Counted from the first letter of the stretch, positions 1 to 6,229 are shown. The stretch is DNA of 7,755 nucleotides from an uncultured Dechloromonas sp. (GCA_946477505.1 CAMKYP010000179.1:1-7755), one strand, 5' to 3'. Notes: generated from the sequence alone by a model not told the origin. Program-made: numbers and translations.

Positions 1-236
1 TTGCGCGTGCGTATGGTGAGCGGTCGCGTGTTCGGGAGGCTGTCCGGTACGAAAATTTGAGTATTCCGAATCTCCCTCAGCGTATATCCGCTTCGGTTGC
101 GCGGCGTGCCAAAACGCACGGAAGGGCAGGGAATTATCTCCAGACAGCAGCCCTCGATGCTTTGCGGCATGTCAATGAGGACCGGCTGTTTGCGCTCGGC
201 GATCAACGCCAAGGCGTCTTCCGATAGGGTAAGCAT
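1..236 (-). CDS. Small Cys-Cys motif protein, N-terminal part (CC/Se motif family-like)
   Basis: An open frame of 78 codons reads leftward from an ATG at 236 and leaves the window without a stop, so the C-terminus is missing. The start is supported by AGGAG at 248-244, seven bases upstream. An in-frame ATG at 290 has no ribosome binding site. The protein starts MLTLSEDALALIAERKQP, has a Cys-Cys pair at residues 30-31 (EGCCLEIIPC) with a third Cys at 37, then a PSVRFGTP segment and a strand-rich stretch (YTLREIRNTQIFVPDSL). This layout (N-terminal helix, strand, CC, then V-R-x-G-x-P, then I-x-V-Y/F-V-P) resembles the small HesB-like proteins annotated as 'CC/Se motif family (seleno)protein', in which some members carry selenocysteine in place of one Cys. 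Family assignment is from memory of that pattern. Function is unknown; a metal or redox role is inference. It is divergent from the sugar operon and probably unrelated to it. Confidence 0.7.
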   Translation of the reverse strand, partial: MLTLSEDALALIAERKQPVLIDMPQSIEGCCLEIIPCPSVRFGTPRNRSGYTLREIRNTQIFVPDSLPNTRPLTIRTR

Positions 237-243
237 GGCGAAA

Positions 244-248
244 CTCCT
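244..248 (-). promoter_or_regulatory. Ribosome binding site of the Cys-Cys motif gene
   Basis: AGGAG on the minus strand, seven bases before the ATG at 236. It selects this start over the in-frame ATG at 290, which lacks a comparable signal. Confidence 0.7.
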
Positions 249-475
249 GGCGATGTTGGTCTTGGTGGCAAATCTGGCGCCTGGGAGCATAAAAAGCAGA
301 AGCTGGAGAGTGTCCCGCGCGCTCGACGTTCATTCTAGAAAAATTCGTCGCTTGCTTTTCGGGCTTCAGGCCAGCGGTCGCTCGGCGCGGGTATGCGGTC
401 GTCTGGCCGATATGAGCGGTTGCGTTGGTTGGCAGGCTTTATGACCTGAAAACAAAATAACGGCGCCCGGGGTGC

Positions 476-520
476 GCAGTGCTGTCCACAACTTGTACTA
501 CATGCTCGAAGTAGCACTGC
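476..520. repeat. Nested dyad: 8-bp inverted repeat around an operator-like site
   Basis: GCAGTGCT at 476-483 is the exact reverse complement of AGCACTGC at 513-520. The dyad centre is base 498. The same base is the centre of the imperfect palindrome CTTGTA-C-TACATG at 492-504, whose half-sites match at five of six positions. The inner element fits the GntR/FadR-type pattern TNGTNNNACNA except at its last base. It could be an upstream operator, or the arms could form a hairpin if transcribed. The symmetry is directly visible; binding is inference. Confidence 0.45.
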
Positions 521-574
521 TATCCAGGGGGGGCGGCTTTGGGGTCAGGCTGGCCGCCGAAACACGGCATCGGA

Positions 575-619
575 ATTTTTTAAAAACCGATTGCAACTTG
601 TATACAAGTGTACTAGAGT
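575..619 (+). promoter_or_regulatory. Predicted sigma-70 promoter of the sugar operon
   Basis: TTGCAA at 591-596 (four of six to the -35 consensus) and TAGAGT at 614-619 (four of six to the -10 consensus) are spaced by exactly 17 bases. An AT tract at 575-586, containing the palindrome TTTTTAAAAA at 577-586, lies just upstream of the -35 where an UP element would sit. Transcription would begin near 626, giving a leader of about 80 bases before the ATG at 707. Both hexamers are imperfect, so the call rests on spacing, AT tract and the operator between them. Confidence 0.5.
596..609. promoter_or_regulatory. Operator-like perfect 14-bp palindrome, probable GntR-family site
   Basis: ACTTGTATACAAGT is identical to its reverse complement. 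It overlaps the last base of the proposed -35 and fills most of the -35/-10 spacer, so a bound protein would block RNA polymerase. The core TTGT-AT-ACAA fits the TNGT(N)ACNA pattern described for FadR/FCD-type GntR regulators, which commonly control sugar-acid catabolism and respond to a pathway intermediate. No regulator gene lies in the window. The palindrome is certain; the family of its binder is inferred. Confidence 0.65.
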
Positions 620-652
620 TCGTTTTAGCCGCTGGCGTGGATTTGAAGAGTG

Positions 653-666
653 CGCTTCATGAAGCG
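653..666. repeat. Perfect 14-bp palindrome in the predicted 5' leader
   Basis: CGCTTCATGAAGCG is self-complementary and lies about 28-41 bases after the predicted transcription start. As RNA it can form a five-pair stem with a CAUG loop. As DNA it could be a second operator of a different sequence class from the one at 596-609. It contains an ATG in frame with the binding-protein gene, but the start at 707 has a better ribosome binding site. Confidence 0.4.
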
Positions 667-693
667 GTGCCAACTGGTGAATAAAAATATTTT

Positions 694-698
694 GGAGA
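694..698 (+). promoter_or_regulatory. Ribosome binding site of the sugar-binding protein
   Basis: GGAGA, eight bases before the ATG at 707. It favours this start over in-frame GTG 650 and ATG 659, and the resulting N-terminus gives a compact, normal signal peptide. Confidence 0.7.
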
Positions 699-706
699 CA
701 AATCCT

Positions 707-1735
707 ATGTTCAATCATTCTGCATTCCGGTCAATCCTTGCGGCGGGTGTCGTTGCTATTGCTTCGTCGGGTGCAATTGCTGCGCTCGATACTAAAGTCG
801 GCATCGTACCGGGTGGTCCGCATCCCTATTTTTCGGCGTGGGGGCCGTCGGGCAAGGATGCGTCCCGCGATTTCAAGTTGGGCGCGGCCGATTACAAGGT
901 GCCGGCGAAGTGGGAACTCGGCGAACAGAATCTGCTACTGGAGTCGATGGTATCGCAGGGCTATAACGCGTTCATCATCTTCCCCGGCGATTCGGTCGGC
1001 TCGGTCAGCACGGTCGCCGATCTGGTCGGCCATGGAGCACAGGTCATCGCCGCCGGAGGCTGTTTCAAGGATCCTTCCAAGGCGCTCTTCTGTCTGGGCA
1101 CGGATACCGGCAATTCGGCCTACCTGGGGACCAAGGAGTTGTTGAAGGTGATGAAGGGCAGCAAGCGGATCCTGCACCTGACCGGATTCATGGTCGATCC
1201 GAATACGCAGTTGCGTATCGATGGCGTCAGGAAAGCCGCCCAGGAAGGCGGCGGGACGGTGGTCCAGGTGATTGCCGACATCGACGCGCCGGAAGCGGCG
1301 GCGGAAAAGATCGGCGCCTTCATGGCGGCGCGGGCCGGCGAGATCGACGGCATCATCGCAACCGCCTGGGTGCCTGCCGTGCAAGCCGCGAACTCGCTGC
1401 GCAAGCTTGGCGACAAGCGGATTCGCATGGTCGCCATCGATCACGACGAGGTGGTGATCAAGGCGATCAAGGATGGTTTCGTCGATGGGACGATGTTGCA
1501 GAACCCCTACGGCCAGGCCTACGTCGGTGCCTATGCGCTGGACCGCCTGCGCCATGGCTGCACGGTCAAGGCCGATGCGCCGTGGAAATCCAATGCGCTG
1601 ACCGCGCGCTTCATCGATTCCGGCACGGCCTACGTCGATGCCGCCAAGGCCGGCAACTTCGTCGGCGCCATGCAGGAGATCACCAAGGGTTTGCTGAATA
1701 GCTTCGAAGCGACTTATCTGAACTGCAAGAAGTAA
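707..1735 (+). CDS. Periplasmic sugar-binding protein of an ABC transporter
   Basis: A 342-residue protein that captures sugar in the periplasm and delivers it to the permeases encoded next. Residues 1-25 form a signal peptide (hydrophobic stretch ILAAGVVAIASSGAIA, likely cleavage after AIA at 25), with no lipobox cysteine. The mature part has the two-lobed type I periplasmic-binding fold of the ribose/galactose class: KVGIVPGG near residue 30, an aromatic ligand-side stretch HPYFSAW at 39-45, GYNAFIIFP at 85-93, TQLRIDGVRKA at 167-177 with R170 a likely sugar contact, DGIIAT at 214-219, VAIDHDE at 242-248 and LQNPYGQAYVGA at 264-275. Four cysteines (119, 129, 285, 340) occur as two plausible pairs, so periplasmic disulfides are possible. 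As first gene after the promoter and followed by a stable hairpin, it is probably the most abundant transporter part. The sugar cannot be read from this protein alone; downstream enzymes point to L-fucose or a similar sugar. Confidence 0.93.
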   Translation: MFNHSAFRSILAAGVVAIASSGAIAALDTKVGIVPGGPHPYFSAWGPSGKDASRDFKLGAADYKVPAKWELGEQNLLLESMVSQGYNAFIIFPGDSVGSVSTVADLVGHGAQVIAAGGCFKDPSKALFCLGTDTGNSAYLGTKELLKVMKGSKRILHLTGFMVDPNTQLRIDGVRKAAQEGGGTVVQVIADIDAPEAAAEKIGAFMAARAGEIDGIIATAWVPAVQAANSLRKLGDKRIRMVAIDHDEVVIKAIKDGFVDGTMLQNPYGQAYVGAYALDRLRHGCTVKADAPWKSNALTARFIDSGTAYVDAAKAGNFVGAMQEITKGLLNSFEATYLNCKK

Positions 1736-1751
1736 ATCATCTCCAAGGTGT

Positions 1752-1781
1752 CGCCGGCAGGGCGTGAGCATCCTGCCGGCG
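1752..1781 (+). repeat. Strong intergenic hairpin between binding protein and permease genes
   Basis: CGCCGGCAGG at 1752-1761 pairs perfectly with CCTGCCGGCG at 1772-1781. Inside, G1762-C1763 can pair with G1768-C1769 around a GUGA tetraloop (GNRA type), leaving AU at 1770-1771 as a bulge. No T run follows, so it is not a typical intrinsic terminator. Stem-loops at this place in ABC operons commonly protect the upstream binding-protein message from 3' exonucleases and thin out expression of the permeases; that role is inferred here. Confidence 0.7.
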
Positions 1782-1864
1782 GGCGAACGACGAACGATTC
1801 TTCCGGGGGTAAATTGGAACCGATCAGCAAGTTGCCGGGGCGTGCAAGTATTGCGCGCGACGCC

Positions 1865-1869
1865 GGAGG
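1865..1869 (+). promoter_or_regulatory. Ribosome binding site fixing the start of permease 1
   Basis: GGAGG, seven bases before the ATG at 1877. It argues against the longer in-frame starts GTG 1748, which would sit across the intergenic hairpin, and TTG 1814. Confidence 0.7.
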
Positions 1870-1876
1870 CGGCGGC

Positions 1877-2842
1877 ATGGCGAGTTTTTTCCTGAGCAAT
1901 GAGTTCGGGCTCATTGTCGGCATCTGCATATTCATCGCGATCTTTAGCTGGGTCGATGCCAATTTCTGGTCGCCTTTCAACCTGTTCGTGATCAGCCGCT
2001 CGGCCGGCGTCTATGCGCTGATCGGCCTGTCGATGATGGCGGTCATCGCCACCGGCGGCTTGAGCCTGGCGATCGGCGCGATCGGCGTCTGCGCGGCCAT
2101 GGCTTTCGGTTGGGCCATCGAGAGTGCCGGACTGCACTGGTCGGCCAGCCTGGCGGTGGCGCTCGCGGTCGCCCTCGCCCTGGGGTATGTCAACGGCTGG
2201 CTGGTCGTGCGCACGGGGATACACAGTTTCGTGATCACCCTGGCGACGATGAGCGTGTTTTTCGGCGGCATGCTGTTTCTGTCGCAAGGGCAATCGTTTC
2301 GCGCCTTGCCGGCGGAAATCACCGAATTCGGCCGCCTCAAGGTGTTCTCGATTTCCGCGCTGTTCCTGACCGCGGTCGCGGTAGCCCTGCTGTTGGCGGC
2401 GTTCTACCGGTTTGCGGCGCTCGGCCGGGAAATGCTGGCGGCCGGCGCTTGTCCCGAAGCGGCCGAGCTCTCCGGCGTCCATTCCGGGCGGATGTTCATC
2501 CTTTGCCACGTGCTTTCGGCGGGCCTCGCCGGGATTGCCGCCTTGCTGGTGACGGCGCGGTTTGGCGCGGCGATTCCATCAATGGCCGGGCAGCTCGGGC
2601 AGGACTGGCTGATGCCGGGATTCCTGGCGCCGGTGCTCGGCGGCACCTTGTTGTCCGGCGGCCGCGTCTCGGTTCCGGGCACCGTTTTGGGGGCGATTCT
2701 CGTGACGATTCTGGCGAATGGGCTGTTGCGCATGAGCATTGGCGAATTCTGGGTGCAGGCGATCCTCGGCTGTCTGTTGCTGGCGGCGGTTCTCGGGGAT
2801 GTCATGCGCAAACGCTATCTGGCGGCTTCGGGGAGGGCGTGA
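1877..2842 (+). CDS. Sugar ABC transporter permease 1 (RbsC type)
   Basis: A 321-residue inner-membrane protein of the ribose/galactose permease family (BPD_transp_2), the same length as typical RbsC. Hydrophobic segments lie at about 10-27, 44-80, 90-112, 116-136, 158-178, 207-228, 245-262, 265-285 and 290-308. The cytoplasmic coupling region that contacts the ATPase is at about 183-201 (GREMLAAG, then EAAELSGV), the equivalent of the EAA loop. Other family landmarks are NGWLVVRTGIHSFVITLAT near 106-124 and PVLGGTLLSGG near 252-262. With permease 2 it should form a heterodimeric channel. The gene begins 141 bases after the binding-protein stop, past the hairpin, and its TGA shares one base with the ATG of permease 2, suggesting translational coupling. 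The chosen start gives a normal family length; a longer form from TTG 1814 would add 21 unneeded residues. Confidence 0.92.
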   Translation: MASFFLSNEFGLIVGICIFIAIFSWVDANFWSPFNLFVISRSAGVYALIGLSMMAVIATGGLSLAIGAIGVCAAMAFGWAIESAGLHWSASLAVALAVALALGYVNGWLVVRTGIHSFVITLATMSVFFGGMLFLSQGQSFRALPAEITEFGRLKVFSISALFLTAVAVALLLAAFYRFAALGREMLAAGACPEAAELSGVHSGRMFILCHVLSAGLAGIAALLVTARFGAAIPSMAGQLGQDWLMPGFLAPVLGGTLLSGGRVSVPGTVLGAILVTILANGLLRMSIGEFWVQAILGCLLLAAVLGDVMRKRYLAASGRA

Positions 2843-3810
2843 TGGGACGTACGAGCGCCTATTTCCAGGCGGACTGGTTCGGGCCGGCGGTCATCTCCGT
2901 GCTCGCCGTCCTTGTCATCGGGCTGATCGACCGGGCCTTCATTTCGCCGGCCGCCCTCGATGTGTTGATCCTGGCCGTCGCGCTGAACGGCATGATCGTC
3001 CTGTCGCAGATGGTGGTCATCGCGATCGGGCAGATGAACCTGTCGGTCGGCGGCATTGGCGGGCTGGCGGCGATCAGCTTCGCGGGCCTGATGCAGGTGC
3101 AGGGCCTGCCCCCGGTTGCCGCGGCGGCGATTGCGCTGCTGATCGGTGTCGCGGCCGGCCTGTTCAACGGATGGCTGATCGCGACCACCGGCATTTCGGC
3201 CTTCGTGATCACGCTGGCCAGTTTGTCGCTGTTCAAGGGCATCAATCTGGGGATCACTTCGGCCCAGCCTTTCTACGAGATTCCGGCGGTCGTCAAGGCG
3301 TTCGGCAGCGAGGCGCTGTTCGACATGCTGCCGTTTTTGTCGCTGCCCACCATCGTCATCGCCTTCGCCCTGATGGTCCTGCTGACGCGCATGCCGCTCG
3401 GGCGCAACATCCTGGCCGTCGGCGCCAATCCGGGGGCGGTTGCCCTGACCGGGGTGTCGCTGAAGTGGACGGTGATCGCCGCGCACGTGATTTCCGGTTT
3501 CCTGGCCGCGGCGGCCGGGGTGATGGCCGTGGCCCGGTTGCAGATCGGCCTGCCGACCATCGGCGACGACTGGCTGCTGCTCTCCTTTGCCGCTCCGGTG
3601 ATCGGCGGCGCCGTCCTGTCGGGCGGCCATGTCAGCGTCGGGGCGACCCTGTGGGGGGTGGCGATCGTGGCCATCATCACCCAGGCCCTGGTCCTGTTCA
3701 AGATCGATCCCTACCTGGTTCAGGCCGTGCTCGGCTTGCTGATTCTCTGGGCGGTCGGCATCAATCGGTGGCGCGAAGTCCGCGCCCGCAAAGGCGAAGG
3801 AAAACTCTGA
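2842..3810 (+). CDS. Sugar ABC transporter permease 2 (RbsC type)
   Basis: A 322-residue inner-membrane permease of the same family as its upstream neighbour but clearly diverged from it. Hydrophobic segments lie at about 13-30, 38-62, 70-86, 92-113, 118-136, 165-182, 209-231, 245-262, 265-285 and 290-306. The coupling loop is at 187-205 (GRNILAVGANPGAVALTGV), close to the usual GR-x-x-x-A-x-G-x-N form, while permease 1 has Cys-Pro-Glu in place of the Asn-Pro-Gly stretch. IAIGQMNLSVGGIGGLA near 60-76 is the conserved 'G-x-x-D/N-L-S-V-G' region. The start overlaps the TGA of permease 1 (TGATG) and has GGAGG five bases upstream at 2832-2836. Its own TGA overlaps the ATG of the ATPase in the same way. 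Two permease genes indicate a heterodimeric pore, as in autoinducer-2, rhamnose and galactofuranose importers. Confidence 0.93.
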   Translation: MGRTSAYFQADWFGPAVISVLAVLVIGLIDRAFISPAALDVLILAVALNGMIVLSQMVVIAIGQMNLSVGGIGGLAAISFAGLMQVQGLPPVAAAAIALLIGVAAGLFNGWLIATTGISAFVITLASLSLFKGINLGITSAQPFYEIPAVVKAFGSEALFDMLPFLSLPTIVIAFALMVLLTRMPLGRNILAVGANPGAVALTGVSLKWTVIAAHVISGFLAAAAGVMAVARLQIGLPTIGDDWLLLSFAAPVIGGAVLSGGHVSVGATLWGVAIVAIITQALVLFKIDPYLVQAVLGLLILWAVGINRWREVRARKGEGKL

Positions 3811-5321
3811 TGGAAACGGCGCGCTACGCCTTCGAGGCACGCTCTGTCAGCAAGTTCTTCCCCGGCGTCAAGGCCTTGAGCGAGGTCTCGCTGAAGTTGA
3901 GCGCGGGATCGATCCATGCCTTGCTGGGCGAGAACGGGGCGGGAAAATCGACCCTGATCAAAATCGTGACCGGGGTTTACCAGCCGGATCAAGGAAGTCT
4001 GTTCTGCTCGGGGCAGGCCTGTCGTTTCTCCGGTCCTCGCGATGCCATGGCGGCCGGGATCGGGGTGGTGCACCAGGAGCGGAACCTGATTCCCCGCTTT
4101 TCGATCGCCGAAAACATCTTCCTCGAGCGCAACGGCCGCCATCTGTTCAGGATGATCGATTACAAGGCGCTGGCCCGGGAAGCCAGGCCCTGGCTCGAAC
4201 GGCTGGGTCTCGATCTCGATCCCGCGCTGCCGGTTTCCAGGCTGACCGTGGCGAAAATGCAAATGGTCGAGATCGCCCGTGCATTGGCGCTCCGCTCACG
4301 CGTCCTGCTTCTCGACGAGCCGACCGCGTCGCTGACGCCGCACGAGGCGGAGGCCTTGTTCGCGGTATTGCGCAAGCTGCGCGACGAAGGCGTCAGCATG
4401 CTGTTCGTCAGCCACAAGCTGGAGGAAGTCGAGCAGCTTTGCGATACGGTGACCGTGCTGCGGGACGGCAACAACGTCTGCGATGCCCGGTCGACCGAGA
4501 GTCTCGGCCGCCAGGACTTCGTGCACCTGATGATCGGGCGCACCGAGCAGGTCGTCACCCGGCGCGACCGCGAGCAGGAGGACGTGCCGCCGTTCCTCGA
4601 GCTGAAGTCCGTTTCCTCGGCGCTCGGGCACCGCGACATCAGCCTCGCCGTGCGCCCCGGCGAGATCGTCGGCCTTTACGGCCTGGTCGGGGCCGGGCGC
4701 AGCGAACTGGCCAAGGTGATCATCGGCCGCTACCCGGTCACCGCGGGCGAAATCCGGGTCGATCAGGCGCCGGTCAAGATACGGAGCGTCGCCCAAGCGA
4801 TCCATCGCCATGGCATCGGCTACGTCAGCGAAGACAGGAAGCACGAAGGCCTGATTCTCGATCATTCGGTGCTTGAGAATGCCGGGATCACCGTCTGGCG
4901 CCGCCTGGCGAATTGCCTGGGCCTGGTCGGCGACCGCTCGATTCGCGCCCTGGTCGAGCCGCACATCCGCAAGCTGGAAGTCCGCACGCCGTCGCTGCAT
5001 CAGAAAGTCGGCCTGCTGTCGGGCGGCAACCAGCAAAAGATCAGCGTCGCCAAGTGGCTGTCGGCCGGCGTCAAGCTGCTGATCATCGATGAGCCGACGG
5101 TGGGTATCGACATCAAGTCGAAGGCCTATCTGCACGAGCTGATCCACGAACTGGCCGACAAGGGAACGGCGGTCCTGCTGATCAGCAGTGACATGCCGGA
5201 AATGATCAGCCTGGCCGACCGCATCGTGGTCATGAACGCCTACCGGGTGCAGGGCGAGCTGGCCAATACCGGGGAATACGCCAAGGTCAGCGCGGGCATC
5301 ATGAATTTGATCCACGACTGA
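3810..5321 (+). CDS. Sugar ABC transporter ATP-binding protein, two nucleotide-binding domains
   Basis: A 503-residue fused double ATPase of the RbsA/MglA class that powers the importer from the cytoplasmic face. Domain 1 (about 8-245) has Walker A GENGAGKST at 40-48, the Q-loop in VVHQER at 86-91, a signature region LTVAKMQMVEIARAL at 145-159, Walker B LLLDEPT at 166-172 with catalytic Glu170, and the switch His202. Domain 2 (about 262-503) has a degenerate Walker A GLVGAGRSE at 291-299 with no Lys-Ser/Thr, SEDRKHEGL at 340-348, a good signature LSGGNQQK at 403-410, Walker B LLIIDEPT at 423-430 with Glu428, and Ser-Ser-Asp (459-461) at the switch-His position. These asymmetries are normal for sugar ABC ATPases. 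The signature of domain 1 (TVAKM) is more divergent than usual. The ATG overlaps the permease 2 stop, with AAGGAA just upstream. The lactonase gene follows after 23 bases. Confidence 0.95.
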   Translation: METARYAFEARSVSKFFPGVKALSEVSLKLSAGSIHALLGENGAGKSTLIKIVTGVYQPDQGSLFCSGQACRFSGPRDAMAAGIGVVHQERNLIPRFSIAENIFLERNGRHLFRMIDYKALAREARPWLERLGLDLDPALPVSRLTVAKMQMVEIARALALRSRVLLLDEPTASLTPHEAEALFAVLRKLRDEGVSMLFVSHKLEEVEQLCDTVTVLRDGNNVCDARSTESLGRQDFVHLMIGRTEQVVTRRDREQEDVPPFLELKSVSSALGHRDISLAVRPGEIVGLYGLVGAGRSELAKVIIGRYPVTAGEIRVDQAPVKIRSVAQAIHRHGIGYVSEDRKHEGLILDHSVLENAGITVWRRLANCLGLVGDRSIRALVEPHIRKLEVRTPSLHQKVGLLSGGNQQKISVAKWLSAGVKLLIIDEPTVGIDIKSKAYLHELIHELADKGTAVLLISSDMPEMISLADRIVVMNAYRVQGELANTGEYAKVSAGIMNLIHD

Positions 5322-5331
5322 CCGGCGGCTT

Positions 5332-5336
5332 GGAGA
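5332..5336 (+). promoter_or_regulatory. Ribosome binding site of the lactonase gene
   Basis: GGAGA, eight bases before the ATG at 5345. It overlaps the alternative TTG start at 5330, which is therefore unlikely to be used. Confidence 0.6.
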
Positions 5337-5344
5337 ACATCGAC

Positions 5345-6229
5345 ATGATCATCGACGCACATCATCACTTCTGGGACCCGGAGCGCACCGAATACGGCTG
5401 GATGACCGGTCCCGCGGCACCGCTCAAGCGCCGCTACGCCCCGGAACACCTGCTGCCCGAGATGGCCCGGGCCGGCGTCGGCGGCTCGGTCCTGGTGCAG
5501 ACCCGGTCGAGCCTCGAGGAGACACGCGAGTTCCTGGCGCTGGCCGGCGCGTGCAAATCGATTCTCGGGGTAGTCGGCTGGGTCGATCTGACCAGCCCCG
5601 ACGTCGGGCGGCAAATTGCCGATCTGATGAGCGGTCCGCACGGCCATCTGCTGGTCGGCATCCGCCACCAGGTTCATGACGAAGCCGATGCCGACTGGCT
5701 GCTGCGCGACGACGTGCAGCGCGGATTGGCCGCCGTGCAAGCCGCCGGCCTGAGCTACGACCTGCTCGTGCGCAGCCGTGAGCTGCCGGCGGCGATTGCC
5801 GTGGTCGAGCGCTTTCCCGGGCTGCGTTTCGTGATCGACCACCTCGCCAAGCCGGAGATCGGGGAGGGCGTTCTGGAGCCGTGGGCATCGCTGATCGGGC
5901 AGTTGTCCAAGCAGCGCGCTCACGTCTGGTGCAAGCTGTCCGGCATGGTCACCGAGGCCGATTTCGCGACCTGGCGGACGGCCGATTTCCAGCCTTACGT
6001 GCGCACCGTGGTCGAGGCCTTCGGCGCCGATCGCTGCATGTACGGCTCCGATTGGCCGGTCTGTACGCTGGCGGCTTCCTACGGGACGACGCTGGAGATT
6101 GTGGGCGAGCTGATCGCCGGCCTGAGTCGGGAGGAAAAAGAGCATGTCTGGTCGGGCTCGGCCAGCGCAGCGTATCGCCTGGATGTTCCAGGCAAGGACA
6201 GGGGCAATCCGCCGGCCTCCGTTTCCTGA
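5345..6229 (+). CDS. Amidohydrolase-family sugar lactonase, probable L-fuconolactonase
   Basis: A 294-residue cytoplasmic enzyme of amidohydrolase family 2 (COG3618-like), expected to hydrolyse an aldonolactone, most likely L-fucono-lactone, to the open acid. The N-terminus MIIDAHHHFWDP supplies the metal-binding D-x-H-x-H-type motif (His6, His8). Further family landmarks are VQTRSSLEETREFL at 51-64, GVVGWVDL at 75-82, GIRHQV at 105-110, VIDHLAKP at 163-170 with His166, KLSGM at 197-201, and YGSDWPV at 233-239 with Asp236 as probable catalytic or metal-binding residue. Length and motif order match fuconolactonases and related sugar lactonases. The last 15 or so residues (after AAYRLD) are Pro/Gly/Ser-rich and probably disordered. 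The gene lies 23 bases after the transporter ATPase and 78 before the SDR. Alternatives are L-rhamnono- or galactono-lactonase; the neighbouring DHRS6-like SDR and fucose-type aldo-keto reductase favour the fucose series. Confidence 0.88.
   Translation: MIIDAHHHFWDPERTEYGWMTGPAAPLKRRYAPEHLLPEMARAGVGGSVLVQTRSSLEETREFLALAGACKSILGVVGWVDLTSPDVGRQIADLMSGPHGHLLVGIRHQVHDEADADWLLRDDVQRGLAAVQAAGLSYDLLVRSRELPAAIAVVERFPGLRFVIDHLAKPEIGEGVLEPWASLIGQLSKQRAHVWCKLSGMVTEADFATWRTADFQPYVRTVVEAFGADRCMYGSDWPVCTLAASYGTTLEIVGELIAGLSREEKEHVWSGSASAAYRLDVPGKDRGNPPASVS

Larger units (their letters stand above)
237..706. other. Non-coding divergent control region
   Basis: About 470 bases separate the minus-strand Cys-Cys gene from the sugar-binding protein gene. 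I see no convincing gene here: the short open frames lack good start signals and recognisable protein patterns. The right half holds the operon promoter, operator-like dyads and a leader palindrome, listed separately. The left half (about 250-470) should hold the promoter of the minus-strand gene; a TAGAAT at 337-332 (minus strand) could be a -10 element, but no good -35 lies at the right distance. The stretch is visibly less GC-rich around 565-615 and 675-710 than the genes that follow. Confidence 0.6.

Noticed and set aside
332..337. TAGAAT on the minus strand as the -10 element of the Cys-Cys gene promoter
   Set aside because: No reasonable -35 hexamer is found 16-18 bases upstream, so it is noted only as a weak possibility.
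97..444. Plus-strand 115-codon open frame in the upstream region
   Set aside because: It overlaps the Cys-Cys gene in antisense over its first half, has no convincing ribosome binding site or recognisable protein pattern, and is rich in Arg, Ser and Leu as expected of a chance frame.
482..490. CTGTCCACA as a DnaA box
   Set aside because: It differs from TTATCCACA at two positions, stands alone, and lies inside a better explained dyad element.
335..517. Minus-strand 60-codon open frame
   Set aside because: No ribosome binding site or family resemblance, and it runs across the operator-like dyad region.
650..706. N-terminal extension of the binding protein from GTG 650 or ATG 659
   Set aside because: The GGAGA at 694-698 is placed for the ATG at 707, and the shorter form already has a complete signal peptide. 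The extension would translate through the leader palindrome.
935..2509. Minus-strand open frame of 524 codons
   Set aside because: It is antisense to the binding protein and permease 1, with the Arg/His/Asp/Gln-rich composition typical of the complement of GC-rich genes.
4680..4706. Loss of Walker A Lys in ATPase domain 2 as a disabling mutation
   Set aside because: A G-x-x-G-A-G-R-S/T-E form is the norm in the second domain of RbsA/MglA-type ATPases.
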